Origin: Colius striatus
Lineage: Eukaryota > Chordata > Aves > Coliiformes > Coliidae
Length of the DNA: 64,000 nt
Reading direction: 5' to 3'
Assembly (NCBI RefSeq): GCF_028858725.1
Contig: NC_084759.1
Location: 90,020,889 to 90,084,888, forward strand
The notes beneath the pieces are model-generated. The model was not told where the DNA came from, searched no databases, and saw nothing but the letters and a program-made list of their open reading frames with translations. The translations under genes were made by a program, and so were the position numbers. How positions within the stretch are numbered: position 1 is the stretch's first letter; each line of letters starts with the position of its first letter. Positions 12,801-25,800 of this stretch are shown here, in pieces.

Positions 12801-15800
12801 TGCTTAAGAGACTGAGGCTCAGCAGTCACGGAAAACACATTAAGCACAGACTTTACCTTGACTCAGCTTCAGCTGGTTGCCCTTTAGTGTGGTCAATGAC
12901 ATGCATCTGAGGAACATCCGGAGCGTACATCTGAACCTCAGCTCCCCCACGACTAAGGTGGACCAGTATGCTACAAAAAACAGAGACAAAATGTGATGAA
13001 AACCTTAGAAAAGAGATACTATCTGGCCCCCAAGTCTTGCTACAGACATTCCACTGCCTGGTTTTGAAAGGAAAACCACACATCCTACCAAAGCATACAG
13101 AGCATATAGCAGCAAGATCCTTGTACATAATACCAAAGCACAAAGCATAAGAGAAAGTCAGTCTGAAGGCAGGGTCAGGTAAACACTAGAGACACGTTTC
13201 TTTGTTCAGTGCTCTTATGCAGGTAACCAATAGCAATAAAAACTTCCCATTGCAAGGTCCCAGGTGTTAACAGAAGAGTCCCATGATTAACACACCTCTG
13301 TGTACATTTAATCCAGGTCTAGGTGAAACACCTCTTAGCAATTAACCTAAGAGTTAATAATTCAGCTTCAGCATTAACATTTTTTAGCACTAGTTTTAGC
13401 CCCAGGAACAGAAGCTCAAAGTGACTACAAAATGAAGTCTTTACTTAACTTTCCTGAGATCGACTCTAGAACTCTGAATTTTTGTTTCTGAAACCTCAAA
13501 TCTCAGTCTTTCTCAAACTCACTGCTCTGCCACTGCGTGTGTTGTGATGCATTTTTGTAGAGCCACCGAGTACTACAAGAATGCAGCCTGAGCTCCCCAA
13601 TTATGCCGAGAGAAAATTGTGAAGCTGCATCTTTCAGGGCAATCCTGATGGCCAAGAGAGAGCAAAACTAAATTCTACAGGCTGCTGTCATGTAAAGGTG
13701 ACCTTTTGGGAGCCTATAGTTTCATAAAGTAACTTACGCTGAGGCCTCGTGGATTTCTGTGCCATCATAGACACCACAACCAGATAGGACCTGCAGTAAG
13801 GAAATCAAAAGAGTATTTCAAGTGAAACAAAACTTCCTAAGGATCTTTAACAAGCCTGGTAAGGTTTAATAAAATCCCCCGAAATAAACAACATAAAACC
13901 GATAAACCTTCCTCCACCCCCCTCAGCAACAAGGTCTTTACTAAGCCAGTCAACACTGGCTTAGTATTAGCAACTGCTGTCACCATTTGACATACTGCAG
14001 AAATGGCATTTCCTATTTATAGCTACCCATCACAAATAGGTCTCAGGAAGAACTTATATTTATTTATTAGCTTGTGTATTTACTCCTCAGAGTTAATATC
14101 CTGATATGATATCCTTAGGTATGTTTTTTACTGTGTACACAATGGGTTATTGCAAGCATCATATGTCTATTTACGAAGGGTCTGTATTCCGTGTGAAATA
14201 CCTTCTCATCCAAATGCACATCACACAGAAGTGGGACAAAAGTGCACTTCGAGGCTGCACTTGGGAGAAACTACTTTACCTGCTGCTGCATTCTGTCCGA
14301 GGATGCACATCAGAGATCTATACCTAAATCACTTCTAATCCAAAGACACTACATTAGCCAGACTTTTCCTTATTACCAGGGCAATACACTTCCAGTTTGT
14401 TTATGCACAGTGAAGAATTAAAAGCATAAAGCAATCAATTGTCCATGTGTGGGTGGAGAGGGTCTTTCACAAAGTAGAAGCATGCTACTGGGTTTTTAAA
14501 AAACCCAGGAGAAACGGTGGTTATAAGAACAAAACAAAACCTCAAAAATCCAAAGGATTACCTAGTTCCTGAAAGCGTATCTGTGAACTCTAGGGGGGCT
14601 TTTTTTTTTGGTTGGTTGTTTTTAACAAAAAAAAAAAAACAGTTAACGAGAATCCATGTATTGACTTTCTTTTCTCATGGTTTTATATGTTTTTAGAAGC
14701 TTGGAAGTTTTTAATCGTAGACACATGAACAGAAACTCTTAACTGAAACTCTTCATTAGACGTGAAGGGGCTTTCAGATCACAACACCAAGTCCTCTGCT
14801 CTCACAGGTATGATTAGAAGGGCTGTGGGCAGTAAGTCGAGAGAGGATCTCCTGCCCCTCTACTCTGCCCTCATGAGACCACATCTGGAATACTGTGTCC
14901 AATTCTGGGCCCTTAAGTTCAAGAAGGACAGGGAGCTGCTGGAGAGAGTTCGATGCAGGGCCACAAAGATGATGGAGTGGAGCATCTCCCTTATGATGAA
15001 AGGCTGAGGGAGCTGGGGCTTCGAGGAGACTGAGGGGTAACTTCATTAATGTTTACAAGTATGTAAAGGGTGGGTGTCAGGAGGATGGAGCCAGACTGTG
15101 CTCAGTGATGTCCAATGACAGGACAAGTGGCAATGGGTATAAACTGGAACATAAGAGGTTCCAAAGAAACACAAAGAAAAACTTCTTCACTGCGAGAGTG
15201 AAGGTGCACTGGAACAGGCTGCCCAGATGGATTGTGGAGTCTCCTCTGAAGAGATTCAAGACCCACCTGGATGAGCTCCTGTGTGGCTTACTCTAGCTGG
15301 TCCTGCTCTTGCAAGGGGGTTGAACTAGATGATCTTTTGAGGTTCCTTCCAATCCTTAAGATTCTGTGATTCTGTAAGATCCATGAATATCCTATCCATG
15401 GTTAATCCCAACTACAATTTCACTGCTCTGATATTTAAGAGCTGCCTTATACTTTCCAACTTTTTATTTAATCTTTCATTTAACTTAGATTGATTACACA
15501 AACATACAAGCAATAGTGCTAGAACTATCTTCTATAAGCAACACTTTTAAAATATTTTTGAAACTCACTGAAACTGAAGTATTAAAACACTATACCCTTC
15601 TCTTATTTCAGTACCTGCTTTATGACAAGCCTGTTTTCTACCATAGCTGGAAAATTATGTCACTAATCTCAACAGTAAAATTTGTTTTCCACTCTCTATT
15701 TGCTAAAATGACAGCATTCCAGGTAAATTACCTTTTAGACATTTGGACTAGCATTCTGCCCAGTCCTGAACCAAAAAGATTTCTTCATGCAGGTGGCGCC

Positions 15801-17055
15801 TTCTTAATTCTTACGCTGTCAAGACAGCAATGTTCAAGCTTCAAAGACTGTCCACCGAGCTCCAGTGTATCCACTTGCGATTCTAGATAACAGCCTAAGC
15901 TTTCCTTTGGCAACCTGTAGCTCCTTCTCTTCGCTTTATATTCTGAACATGCTCTATCTGCTATGCAGAAGGGCATCATCCAGTTTGAATATTTTCCTGT
16001 TCTCGTGGTTTCAGTGGGATAATTTTCTTCCTAGTAGCTGGTAGTGCCATGTTTTGGGTTTAGTGTGAGAATACTATAGATAACACACTGAAATTTTAGT
16101 TGTTGCTGAGCAGTCCTTACAAGCGCTTTTCAGCCTCTCAGCCTGCCTTGCCAGCACGGAGGCCAGCAAGAAGCTGGGAAGGAGTGTGGCCAGAACAGCT
16201 GACTTGAACTAGCTAAAGGGCTATCCCTTACCACAGAACGTCATGCTCAGTATACAAACTGGGGAACGCTGGCCGAGGGCTGCAGCTTGGGAAGCAGCTG
16301 GGCACTGACTGGTGAGCAATCGCACTGTGCACCACTTGTTTAGTACATTCTAATTCCATTATTATTATTATTGTTCTCTCGTCCTTTTTTGTCCTTTCAA
16401 ACTGTTTACCTCAATCCACAAAAGCTACTGCTGTGTTTCTGTCTTTCTCCCCCATGCTGCTGGGGGCGGGGCGAATGCGCAGCGTCGGGGAGCTCGGCCG
16501 CCTGCCTACCTGATTAAACCAGGACGCCTCTATGTGTCCGTGCCTTAGGTCCTTAGAACTCCACTCCGGCCCGGTCACAACTACGCCGATGCCAGTTTTT
16601 ACATGTTTCCCACTGCTGGTCCAGCTTCCTGCAAGTTCTACACAGCTTTATGTCCTCTACTTCTGCTTCTCCCAAGGCTTTAGAGCTGCCGCTGCCACCA
16701 GGCGGGTCTCTGCGAGGCCTGAAGCCACGCCAAACCCTCCCACCCCCACCAGCCCGTACCGCCGTAGCCACCCCGGCTGCACAGGCGCCTTTCCGCCAGC
16801 ACAGTACTGAGGGTGGACGGGCACAGACAGGCAATTTCTCATGACATTTCTCCTCGGAGCTGCTCCTTGTGCTGTCCCGGCCCCCCACTTCCCTCAACCT
16901 TCCAACCTCCGCGGCCTCCTCCCGGCGCGGCCGCCACTCACCACAGCGACGCGGGCGGCACGAAGGCGCCGAGCGGAGCAGTGAAAGGAGGCGAGGTGGC
17001 CCGGCGCTGCCCGTCGGAGCGCGGTGCACAGCGCAGGGCGGCAGGAAGCCAGCAT
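9891..17055 (-). CDS. GATD3: GATD3 (ES1/C21orf33 homologue), mitochondrial DJ-1/PfpI-like protein, 7 coding exons, complete
   Basis: Coding exons in transcript order: 17055-16942, 13790-13738, 12970-12857, 12499-12380, 11529-11437, 11054-10898, 10019-9891. They join to 780 nt (259 residues plus TAA), close to the human protein (about 268). Residues 1-38 (exon 1) are rich in Arg, Ala and Ser with no acidic residue, as expected of a mitochondrial presequence; the ATG is the first in frame inside the CpG island. Recognisable family blocks are [14 protein letters not shown] (exon 2), [17 protein letters not shown] (exon 3), [12 protein letters not shown] (exon 4), and [14 protein letters not shown] followed by [19 protein letters not shown] (exons 5-6). 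The Cys pair near residues 167-168 sits at the nucleophile elbow of the class I glutamine amidotransferase-like fold; I infer Cys168 is the elbow Cys. The bacterial relative is ElbB. The exact reaction in animals is unsettled. All introns are U2-type GT-AG except the last, which is AT-AC U12-type. No frameshift or stop is seen. Confidence 0.96.
10020..10897 (-). other. GATD3: U12-type AT-AC (minor spliceosome) intron of GATD3
   Basis: The last GATD3 intron cannot be joined in frame with a GT-AG pair. After the codons for HCVKEVT the intron starts ATATCCTTT, the exact AT-AC U12 5' splice consensus, and it ends TTTTTAC just before GAAGCTCACGTG (EAHV). The branch-site motif TTCCTTAAC, a perfect U12 branch consensus, lies at 10030-10038, so the branch adenosine is about 11-12 nt from the intron end. 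The phase is 0 on both sides and the join restores the conserved family sequence. A CR1 fragment (10365-10627) is inserted in it. Confidence 0.95.
10365..10627 (+). mobile_element. CR1 LINE 3' fragment inside the GATD3 AT-AC intron
   Basis: Antisense to GATD3. It begins in the GACAAGGGGTAATGGGATGA block and ends ATTCTATGATTCTATGG. It is clear of both U12 splice signals. Confidence 0.92.
11229..11288 (-). mobile_element. Short CR1 3' tail in a GATD3 intron
   Basis: AGAATCATAGAATGGTAAGG then TTGGAAGGGACC, the reverse complement of a CR1 end; lies in the intron between GATD3 coding exons 5 and 6. Confidence 0.85.
14800..15377 (+). mobile_element. CR1 LINE 3' fragment in GATD3 intron 1
   Basis: ORF2 end ([20 protein letters not shown] encoded near 14853-14912) plus 3' UTR, ending ATTCTGTGATTCTGTAAG. 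This tail type (ATTCTGTG rather than ATTCTATG) is shared with the copy at 50325-50694. Confidence 0.92.
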
Positions 17056-17265
17056 GGCCGCGGGCGCTGCGAGCGGGCGAAGAGCGCGGGACGCGGAGCA
17101 GAGCGGGCCGCTGGGCGGGGCGGCCGCGCCGGGCCGGAAGGAGGCCGCGGCGCCCGTGGCGGCGCCCCCTGGAGGCGGGGAGGGGCAGCGCCCGGCCGCG
17201 CTGAGGCCTGGCAGGGCTGGAGTCACCTCGTTAAAGGAGTGATTAAATAAAACAAAAGGAAATAA
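16440..17265 (-). promoter_or_regulatory. GATD3: CpG island and probable GATD3 promoter
   Basis: A sharply GC- and CpG-rich block in an otherwise AT-rich region. It covers the first GATD3 coding exon (ATG at 17055) and its 5' side. A GC box (GGGGGCGGGGCG) lies near 16463-16475 beside a TGCGCAG half-site of NRF1 type. No TATA box is visible upstream of the ATG, so dispersed initiation between about 17060 and 17260 is likely. Long open frames on both strands here (e.g. 16553-17029 and 16813-17250) reflect GC richness, not genes. Confidence 0.8.
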
Positions 17266-19128
17266 ATCCTCGGAAGTCGTTTTTGAGCGTAAGCCTGGGA
17301 GCACCATGTTCCTCTTGTAAGGTGAGGCAGGACAGCTGTCGTGGGTCAAGCCGAGCCTCCAACGAAGCCCCCCACAGAGCCGCTCCCCCTGCCTCTATCT
17401 CCCATGGGACAAATATGACGACTCATGAATTAAGAACAAGTATGATAAATAAATTAAAACCTAATAACAGCAAGAAGATTATTATACTTTTATAATAAAC
17501 ATTAAACAGTGCCAAATTTTATCACTGGTAACTGTCTTCCCTTGAAAAAAAGGTTTTTTCCTTCTCTCCCTCCTTAGGGAAAACAAGTTACATAGAAGAA
17601 ATATTCCTGTTCAAATAAACATATGATTCGATCTAATTATGCAAAGATGCGAGTCTGAAGATATGGTCTCAGCCTGCTTGAAATGGAGGAAGACAGGGAA
17701 AGGGTGCTGCTTCAAAGCCCAACCTCAGCCTACACGGATTAGCCAGGATACACAAATTATGCCAAGAAGCTCAAGGATCAAGCCAAACTTTGGACTTACC
17801 AGACTTAAAATCTGATACTTAGTTTTCATTTTTCTTCCTATGGATATGGAAGGGCACACTGGAAAATTGTATGATCTTTCATGTGCATCATAAAATTTGT
17901 CTTATCTAAAATCTTATTGTAGCTCACACAAAATGACTAACACAAATAGAACACATCCTTATCTCAGAAAGAACTGGTGCTATCCTACCGGCCTCAACCT
18001 GCTCTCAAAGCTCTTCAAAGTTTTTGTGAAGTTTTCATCTTCATAAACATTTTGAACATGAGGAGTAAAGTAACTCTGAATCATGTTTCTAACATGTTCT
18101 GAAAGGCTACATTTTCTCCATATTCTGTTTTTCGTAATAACTGTAAACCCAAGAGACAAACACAAATTTAGGGATTGATTAAGTTGGCCAACTTCATGAA
18201 ACAGTACAACTCCTATTTTACAGAGCACAATGCCCTTGCTTCAACAGTCCCAGCATGATTACAGCCTGTCTGCCACAGGTCATACAGTCTGGGGAAAAAA
18301 TACCATCTATAACAAAGCATGCAAAGACAACATGTATATCAGAACTAGGTAAGCGAATTAAGAAGGAACAACTATGTTATACGTTAGGTAACATAACCAT
18401 GATTAAGCACTTCAGTTTTACAAGGATCCCAAGATAAATTTTTCTTGTTCTGTGATACTTCTTCCCTACCCACCTCTACTTCCCTTCCACCTAAGCTAGA
18501 AAGCCTACTTTCTACTATGGGAGGAGGAGGAGGTAGAGAGGTGAACAATGACAAGCAACTCCAAATCCCATCATCATACCACAGAGCATCTTCCACAAGG
18601 ATTGCTCCAGCCCAGCTACACGCACATTCACACCTCTGAGACCCTAAAAAATTGGTACAACCGTGAAAATGTCAGGAGGCAATGGAGCACCAGCAACTGA
18701 AGATATTTTTAAATATTGACCATTACAAAACCCAAATGACTTTGTTATGTTTTAAGTAGCAGGTGCGTCTTCAGTTTATACACTGAATTCCTACAGGTTG
18801 ACTATATGTGTCTGCTGTGTATTTTGGATGTACTTGTACCTTCATCAGTTTTTAATATTCATACCTCTCCTCTATTCCAAGAGTAGAAAGTGACCAGAAA
18901 ACAAATGCTGAAGCACAGAATACACTGGATAAAAAAAAAACAAACAACCAATCAGTTCTGGCTCACAGTCAGTATATGCAGTATCTTCATTAACAAAGCC
19001 CTTTCAACATGTAGCTTGAAAGCACTGCAAGTCCAGATACAGCTCTTTGTATTTGGGACCTCACTGTTGTTATGAACCAATTCTCACATCAATTCACAAA
19101 AAACCCAAGGAAATCAGAAGTTCCATAT
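17266..19128. other. Spacer between PWP2 and GATD3
   Basis: AT-rich, non-repetitive sequence between the GATD3 CpG island and the probable PWP2 3' end. No CR1 copy and no recognisable exon. A minus-strand frame at 17980-18228 has no family resemblance that I can name. Confidence 0.55.
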
Positions 19129-19134
19129 TTTAAT
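19129..19134 (-). terminator. PWP2: Possible PWP2 polyadenylation signal (ATTAAA)
   Basis: A variant ATTAAA hexamer on the minus strand about 750 nt past the PWP2 stop. I found no canonical AATAAA between it and the stop, so this is the best candidate seen but weakly supported. Confidence 0.25.
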
Positions 19135-19883
19135 ATAATGATTAACAATATTTAAAAAAAACCCCTCCAAACCAACAAAGGGTTTTCATCAGGAAAATAC
19201 ACATTTGCAACATGTTCTCTCACAGTTTGTTACATTATTGACTTGGTAATTTCCAACAAACATTTACCATAGGATCCCGTAATTATAATTAAACCTCTGC
19301 AAAAGTTTTATGGATCAATAAATTTTCTCCCATATTCATTGCTATGGGTATATAATTTAACCTCATTACTGAAACTTCCCCAGGTTTGGAAGTTACAGAA
19401 ATAAGTGTTCCAGTAAGATATACACATTAAACCCAAGTAAAACAACATTTAAAGAGAGAGCAACATGTAAACCTTCCATTGAGAATGATTTTTAAAAAAG
19501 AAAATGTCCAAAATATGACAAGAATGCATACTAAAACAATACTTCATCTATGTACAATGCTTTTTTAATGAACAACGGACTTCTCCCAGGCACACTTCAA
19601 ACTTCACAGAGACAAGAAAACTTTTTTCTTACTTGAAATCAGAAGTAATAATAATTAATTAACCAACAAGTCAATGCTGTCAAGTTGTTACAAGCCAAAG
19701 GGTACACCAAAGACACCATGGATGGTACTCTGTCTGTTCTTCATTTCCCCCACTCGCTCACACGTAACTCCATCCACATTGTTAAGAAGAGCTAAATTAT
19801 GCCACTATGAGGGCCACTCATTCTCAGTGAATACCACTGTATAAGATTACTGTCTTAGGCTTTTGCCTTCTCATGAAGACTAA

Positions 19884-22800
19884 CTAGGAACTAGAACTGC
19901 CTTTATGAGCTTCTTGCATAAGGTAATCACTGTCAGAATCCAAGTCTTCTTCATCTACTGATGTTTCTTCTGCCAGACGTTTCATGCCCCGCTGTTGGGA
20001 AATGGCCAACGCGTATTTAATATTGTAGATATTCCATTCACAGCTGTAAAAATTAGACAGAAACATGTTAGAAACTTGATTCCATTTTCCTCCTAAAATA
20101 AAAATACCCCTAAAAGACCCTCTCAAAAGCTCTAATACCACAGTATCATCCCCCAAATTATTCCGCGCTTTTGTGCAGGGTTTCGATTTAACCTTTAAAA
20201 CACTAACAATACATACAGTTTGGAAACATCTTCAAAATGCCGCTGGATGCTTTTCTGAAGGAACTGAATCACGGGGAGCAGCTTCACTGACCTTGAATGG
20301 AGAGAAACGTGCAATTTGCTGTGTAATTTTCACACACATATGGAGATCTAGAACTTTTCTATATTCTCAACATTTTAATAAGCACACTTCCTAACTTTTC
20401 AACATGAATGTTTTAAGATGATACTAATTAAACAAAAACTATTTGCTTTGACTCTGCCCTGAATTTTTATACTCAAGTAATATGTTGCCAGAAATTATTT
20501 CTTCTAATGTCAAACTGCAGCTTGAAGACCTAATTCTGCTTGCTGTAGTGCTACAGCTCCTTCCAGACACTACAATACTTTCTGAATAAGGAAGAGTTTG
20601 TTTTAAATCATCCTCTTCCACTTTAACAGCAACAAGAGGAGAAAATTTACTCCAGTTGTTTCAGTAACTAAAACATTAATACTCATGTTGAAGCAAGGAA
20701 AGAGTTACACAATGTACTTGGTCTAACTCCCAGTACTCCTCCTTTGATTACCTCTCAGCAAATTTGTAAATTTGCAAATTTTGTTCCCAAAGGTCTATGA
20801 ACTCTAGACTAAAGGTGGGCTGAATGTAATTCACTATGTAGTTTTAAAGAACTATGTAGAAAAGCAGAGTACTGAAAAAGTGAGCGAGTACTATAACCAC
20901 AAGCCAAGTCTATAAAAATACAGTCAGTACCTCCACACTATCTTTCAGTTGTATTTTATATGAATAATGGTTTAAAAGCACTATTGCCAAAATCCTATCA
21001 GGCTTGAAATCTTGATGTGTTTATAGGCTAAGCAAGCCATTCAAAGTTTCTCCTGTAATATTTGAAAAATCTTTTTGCTGTTTGTCCATACAAATTCTAT
21101 TATGCATTCCAATTCTATCACAGACACTAGTTAGAATCATAGAATCATTTATGCTGGAAAAGACCTTTAAGAGCATCAAGTCCAAACCATTACTTTTACC
21201 ATTAGTAAAGAAGTTGTAAAAATTGTTTTAATTGTTGCGTATGCATTATCTAGAATGTTAGGAAATGTTAAGTAAAAACCTTAAACTGACAGGTAAATAC
21301 ATTTTAAAATGTTTGCCAACACTGACTTCTGCAAGATCTCACCTTGTTTTCAGTTTCTGTCCATGCAGCATGAGCAACTTATGAGTCCAAATAAGATAGA
21401 ACTCTAAATGACAAGATGTCTCAAATGCAGAGGCCAGGAACTCCAATACTTTCTCCACGTACAGGTCTGGGAGTGATGAGCAGACAACATCAACTGTGCA
21501 AAAAGGGAGGAAAAAAAAGCCCATGGACTTCAGAGTTGAATTACTATTTGGAATAACAGGAAAGCGTATGGGGAAGAAGAAAGCATTGTCTTGGCAGCTA
21601 CTTCATATTGTATTTCAGGGTTCAGTACCACAGTCTCTCAGAAGGCAAGTCCTTCCAATCATTACTGTATTTAAAAGCAAGAACTTAACCCCTCCTTGTT
21701 CCCAAGTTCTTCTTCCTAATACAATACTCTCCCCAAGAGCTCTCCTTCAGAACTTTTACTTCTACCCTTTCCTTCTCTTTTGGTGTAACTTAACTTGCTT
21801 TTGACTGTACATGAACTTCTGTGTTCAGTGGGACTGGCTAACTGTAATCATCAGAGGCAATAAAGGATACTTGAAAAGACTGCAAAGGCCCCTGCTCACA
21901 GAGGAAGTGTCTGAATGCTGTTACCAACTGCGCAGCCCCACTGGCCTATGAACTGGCCTATGTAACATTCAACCGTGATTTGTTCTGTGAACAATGGATT
22001 ACAATGCCTGAAATTTTCATGTCTCTGCCTCTGCTCCTGAGGTTTTGGTGCCTGCCTGCTTACCTAAGCCTTGCCTGTGTACACAGAGTTTTGGTTAATT
22101 TCAGGAAAGAGAACTAAGTTTTGCTTGACAGAGGCAAACACCATTATGCCAACACAGGTATGTAAAAGATGATTTCCCCCAACATGCATAATTATCAGGC
22201 TTGCTACCTAGGGAATAAAATCATAGAATAAGGTAAGAAAATCCTACAAAGCAGTTGGCTTGCAACATAGGTCTGATTTCAGACTAGAGCATGTTTTGAC
22301 TAGATAAAAGAAATTTGTTAACACAGGAAACACTGGAAGGAAAGAAATACTTTTCACTGGGGTAACAACAGTGAGGTAAGGCTAAGAACTTGTACTTTAA
22401 AGTTAGTACAATGGAAGTGTTAATGGAGTTATGAAGTTAAGTGGAATACACTACTGGCAGTTCATTTTTCAGGTTGTATTTACCATATGCAGCTACGAAT
22501 GTGCACTTTAATTATCAAAATTATGAAAAGGGTGCTAAAGAATGGCTTCAGTACATGTCCTCCAAAGCTAAGTGACATCCTACCTCTTTCTTTTGTTTCT
22601 GAATTTACAACTGTGAAAGCACCTGTCTCTCATTAGAAAGAGATACTTAACTAATAATTTGTTTGGCTTGTGCGAACACATTGACATTTGTTTAGAGGGA
22701 TGAATTTAACAAACCCTATAACTAAAGGAACATAAATAATCAGAATTTCTGACAGTTGCAGAGTTGCTCCAAATTCTGGCATTCCAAAGCAAGACTACTT

Positions 22801-25800
22801 TAGAGTAGCTGGTACAGAGATTTATCCAGTTGAACGTGGAACATTTTCAAGGATGGAGACTGTACTACCTCCTTTGCTAACCTGCTGCAACAAGAGCAAC
22901 TCCCAAGTCTGCTTTTGCCTTCTTTCTAACATCTCATTAGGCTCTTGAAGACAGTAAAAATACACCACCTCTATTCTAAAGGTGGGCAGAACAATCCCAG
23001 CTCTCTTAAGCTTCTCCTCAGCTGTCATGCACTCTGGCCCTCTAATCATTTTCCAATCCCTTCACCAGACAGTTCAGAGTATCAATGTCTTTCTTGTACT
23101 ACCATGCCCCAAACCAGGCACAGCACTCCTGATGTGGTCTCACAAGTGCTCAATATAGAAAAATAATCACCTTCCTTAAACCTCTGACTATATCCTTGAT
23201 AGTACAGCCCAGTATGTGGTTAACTGCCTTCCTCACAGAGGCACACTGCTAACTCGTGTTAAATTTCCTTTGCCCCTCTAACATCAACTGCTTCTGAGAA
23301 CTGACATTCAAAAAAACCCCACTTTACCTGCATATCCAGACCTGATCAAATTGCATGTTCAAAAGTCACTAGATGAACATGCAGTAGAGACTGATAATAT
23401 TAAAACATAAGGTAACACTAAAAAGCCTACATTGTTTATGGAAGACTATCCCTTCCTCTGTAGTCTTCAGCTATAGTAGGAAGTCTTTAAATACCAATGT
23501 TATCCCCACTCCCTCACCACAGGAGCTAAAGTCTGTGCTTTACTCCTCAACTTACCTGACTTACACATCTCTGCTTACAGCTAGCTCAGCCAAATCTCAT
23601 GGAGAAGCCACTCACCTTCATCGCTAGGTACAGTCTCTATAACCTCTTGAATTAATTTCTTTTCATTCAGCTTGAAGGCCATGATGATAGCCATCGTGTA
23701 TTCCTTCTGATTCAGTGTTTTGTGTATATTGCTGGGTGTGACATCAATATCCAAGTCAAAAGGGTCAAAAAGTAGCCCAGAGTCCAGTGAGTAGATAAGA
23801 AGACCCTCTGTGGTGGTGGCAGCCCAGCTTCGTCCTAGAAGAGAAGTAACAGTATTTAAGAACAAAGTAGGTTTTTCTAGGATAGAAACAGAAGCGTAAT
23901 GATAAACAGGTAACTTAACTTTTTACAAGATCAAGTGGTTAAGCCATGCATCACTGATGGACCTGACAGTAAGGACCATGACTCTAAAAAATATCAGCTG
24001 AAAGTGATGTTCACTTAAGTTTCCTAATTATCCACCGCATGAGAAACTAGATCACAAACCCAGCAGCACTATGTAACATCTGGAGAGACCAAGACCATCT
24101 CCAGTGTATCTGTACTTCATTATTACTCCTCCAATGCTCTATTTTTTAATCTCTTTTATCTGGAATAAAAAAAATCCTATGTGAATTCTCAATACTCACC
24201 CGTAGGAGAGAATTGCAGACAAGTCACTCTTATTTCTGGTTTAAAGTGTCGATAACTCATGTCACCTAAAAGAGAAGTTTAGAAGTAATTTAATCTGTTC
24301 ACCAAAAGTCCATGGTCTAGCTATCAACTCTAACTACGCTGTTATCATTAAACTGAAAAATAATGCAGAACACACCAAAACCCAGCAGAGTTAAAGATGA
24401 GGTAAATAAGGGACAGGCCATGTCCAAAAGATCCTACAGATGAAGCGCAGGGACTGAATTTTGCTCTTTGAAAATTAATTCAGGACTGTTGAGTTCCCTA
24501 TCCAGGAGGCCACAATATCTCCTGTTTCCTGTTGCTTCCACTATCCCAAGCAAAAGGATCCATCCATACATCAGCTAAACACTTGTGTAACAGATCCCTG
24601 CAGCTGCAGAACATGCAGGTAGCCCTAACTTTAAAACTGCGCTGAACAATTCAAACCCTTTTTAGCCGGTATTTTCATCAAAGGGTTTGATTCACATAAA
24701 ACTAGTAGAAAGACAAGACAGACAAGCGCCATACCTCTTTTTACTCCAGGAAGAGGAATGGCAACACCATCTTCACCTCCACCTCCTTCATCAATCAGAG
24801 CCAGGCTGCCAAATTCAGTCATTTTTCTCCGATCTAAGTACTCCTAGGAAAACATGTAAGTTCTATTTAATGCACTGAAACACCTCTCAAACATCTGTAT
24901 TAACTGAAAGCTCTCAGAATCACAGAATGGTAGGGTTGGAAGAGACCTTTAGAGATCATCTAGTCCAACCCCTCTGCAGAAGCAGGTTCACCTAGATCAG
25001 GTCACATAGGAACATGTCCAGGCAGGTCCTGAAGACCTCCAAAGAAGGAGATTCCACAACCCCTCTGGGCAGCCTGTGCCACTGCTCCCTCACCCTCACA
25101 GTAAAATAGGTTTTTCTTATATTTAAGTGGAACTTTTTGTGTTCCAGCTTCATCTCATTACCCCTTGTCCTGTTCCTAGCTACTATAGAAAAAAGTAGGA
25201 GTTATTTAGTGATTATTTCCAAAAGCTCGACACAAATTGTGAGAAAACTGACAAAACAGCAGAAGACTTGAAACAGCCTGATTCTGAGGCTCAACACCTC
25301 AGAACAGCAAGACTCAATTTACCCTGTGGTTTCAAGCTATTATAATGATGTTCTACTTAAGGGATACACTGTTTCCCCAGATGCAGCCCTACTCTTCCAC
25401 CCCTTCAGGTTCCATAACTAATGTAAGTAAGAAAGGGCTGGGTAGCCAGACAGCTATGCAAATGATGTTTTATGGACCTCTCTGCCCCTCATTTTTAAGT
25501 ACACATACTCTCCAGGCTTCTTTTCCAAATGGCTCATTTCTAGTGTCCCTTTAAGCCACATCTTGTGCTACAATAGCACAAGAGAGGGCAGCACAGAATG
25601 ATGGCTGCTTCCCAAACCACTGTTGTCAAAGAAGCACACTTGAAATCACAGTCAAATACAGCCTGACATGAACACTGGAACAATCATCATTCTTACAGGT
25701 AAGAGGACGTTAAAAAAAAGTTACTGTTTTTTTTTCCCTTCTGATGCTTTTCATAATTTCCTTCTAAGAAATTTAATTTTCCATTTGGCAATACTCAGAA

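Noticed and set aside
16553-17250. Long open frames on both strands in the GATD3 CpG island
   Set aside because: Stops are rare in GC-rich DNA; no family resemblance except the true GATD3 first exon.
17980-18228. 82-residue minus-strand frame between PWP2 and GATD3
   Set aside because: Somewhat protein-like but short, with no known family and no supporting signals; left as unresolved.
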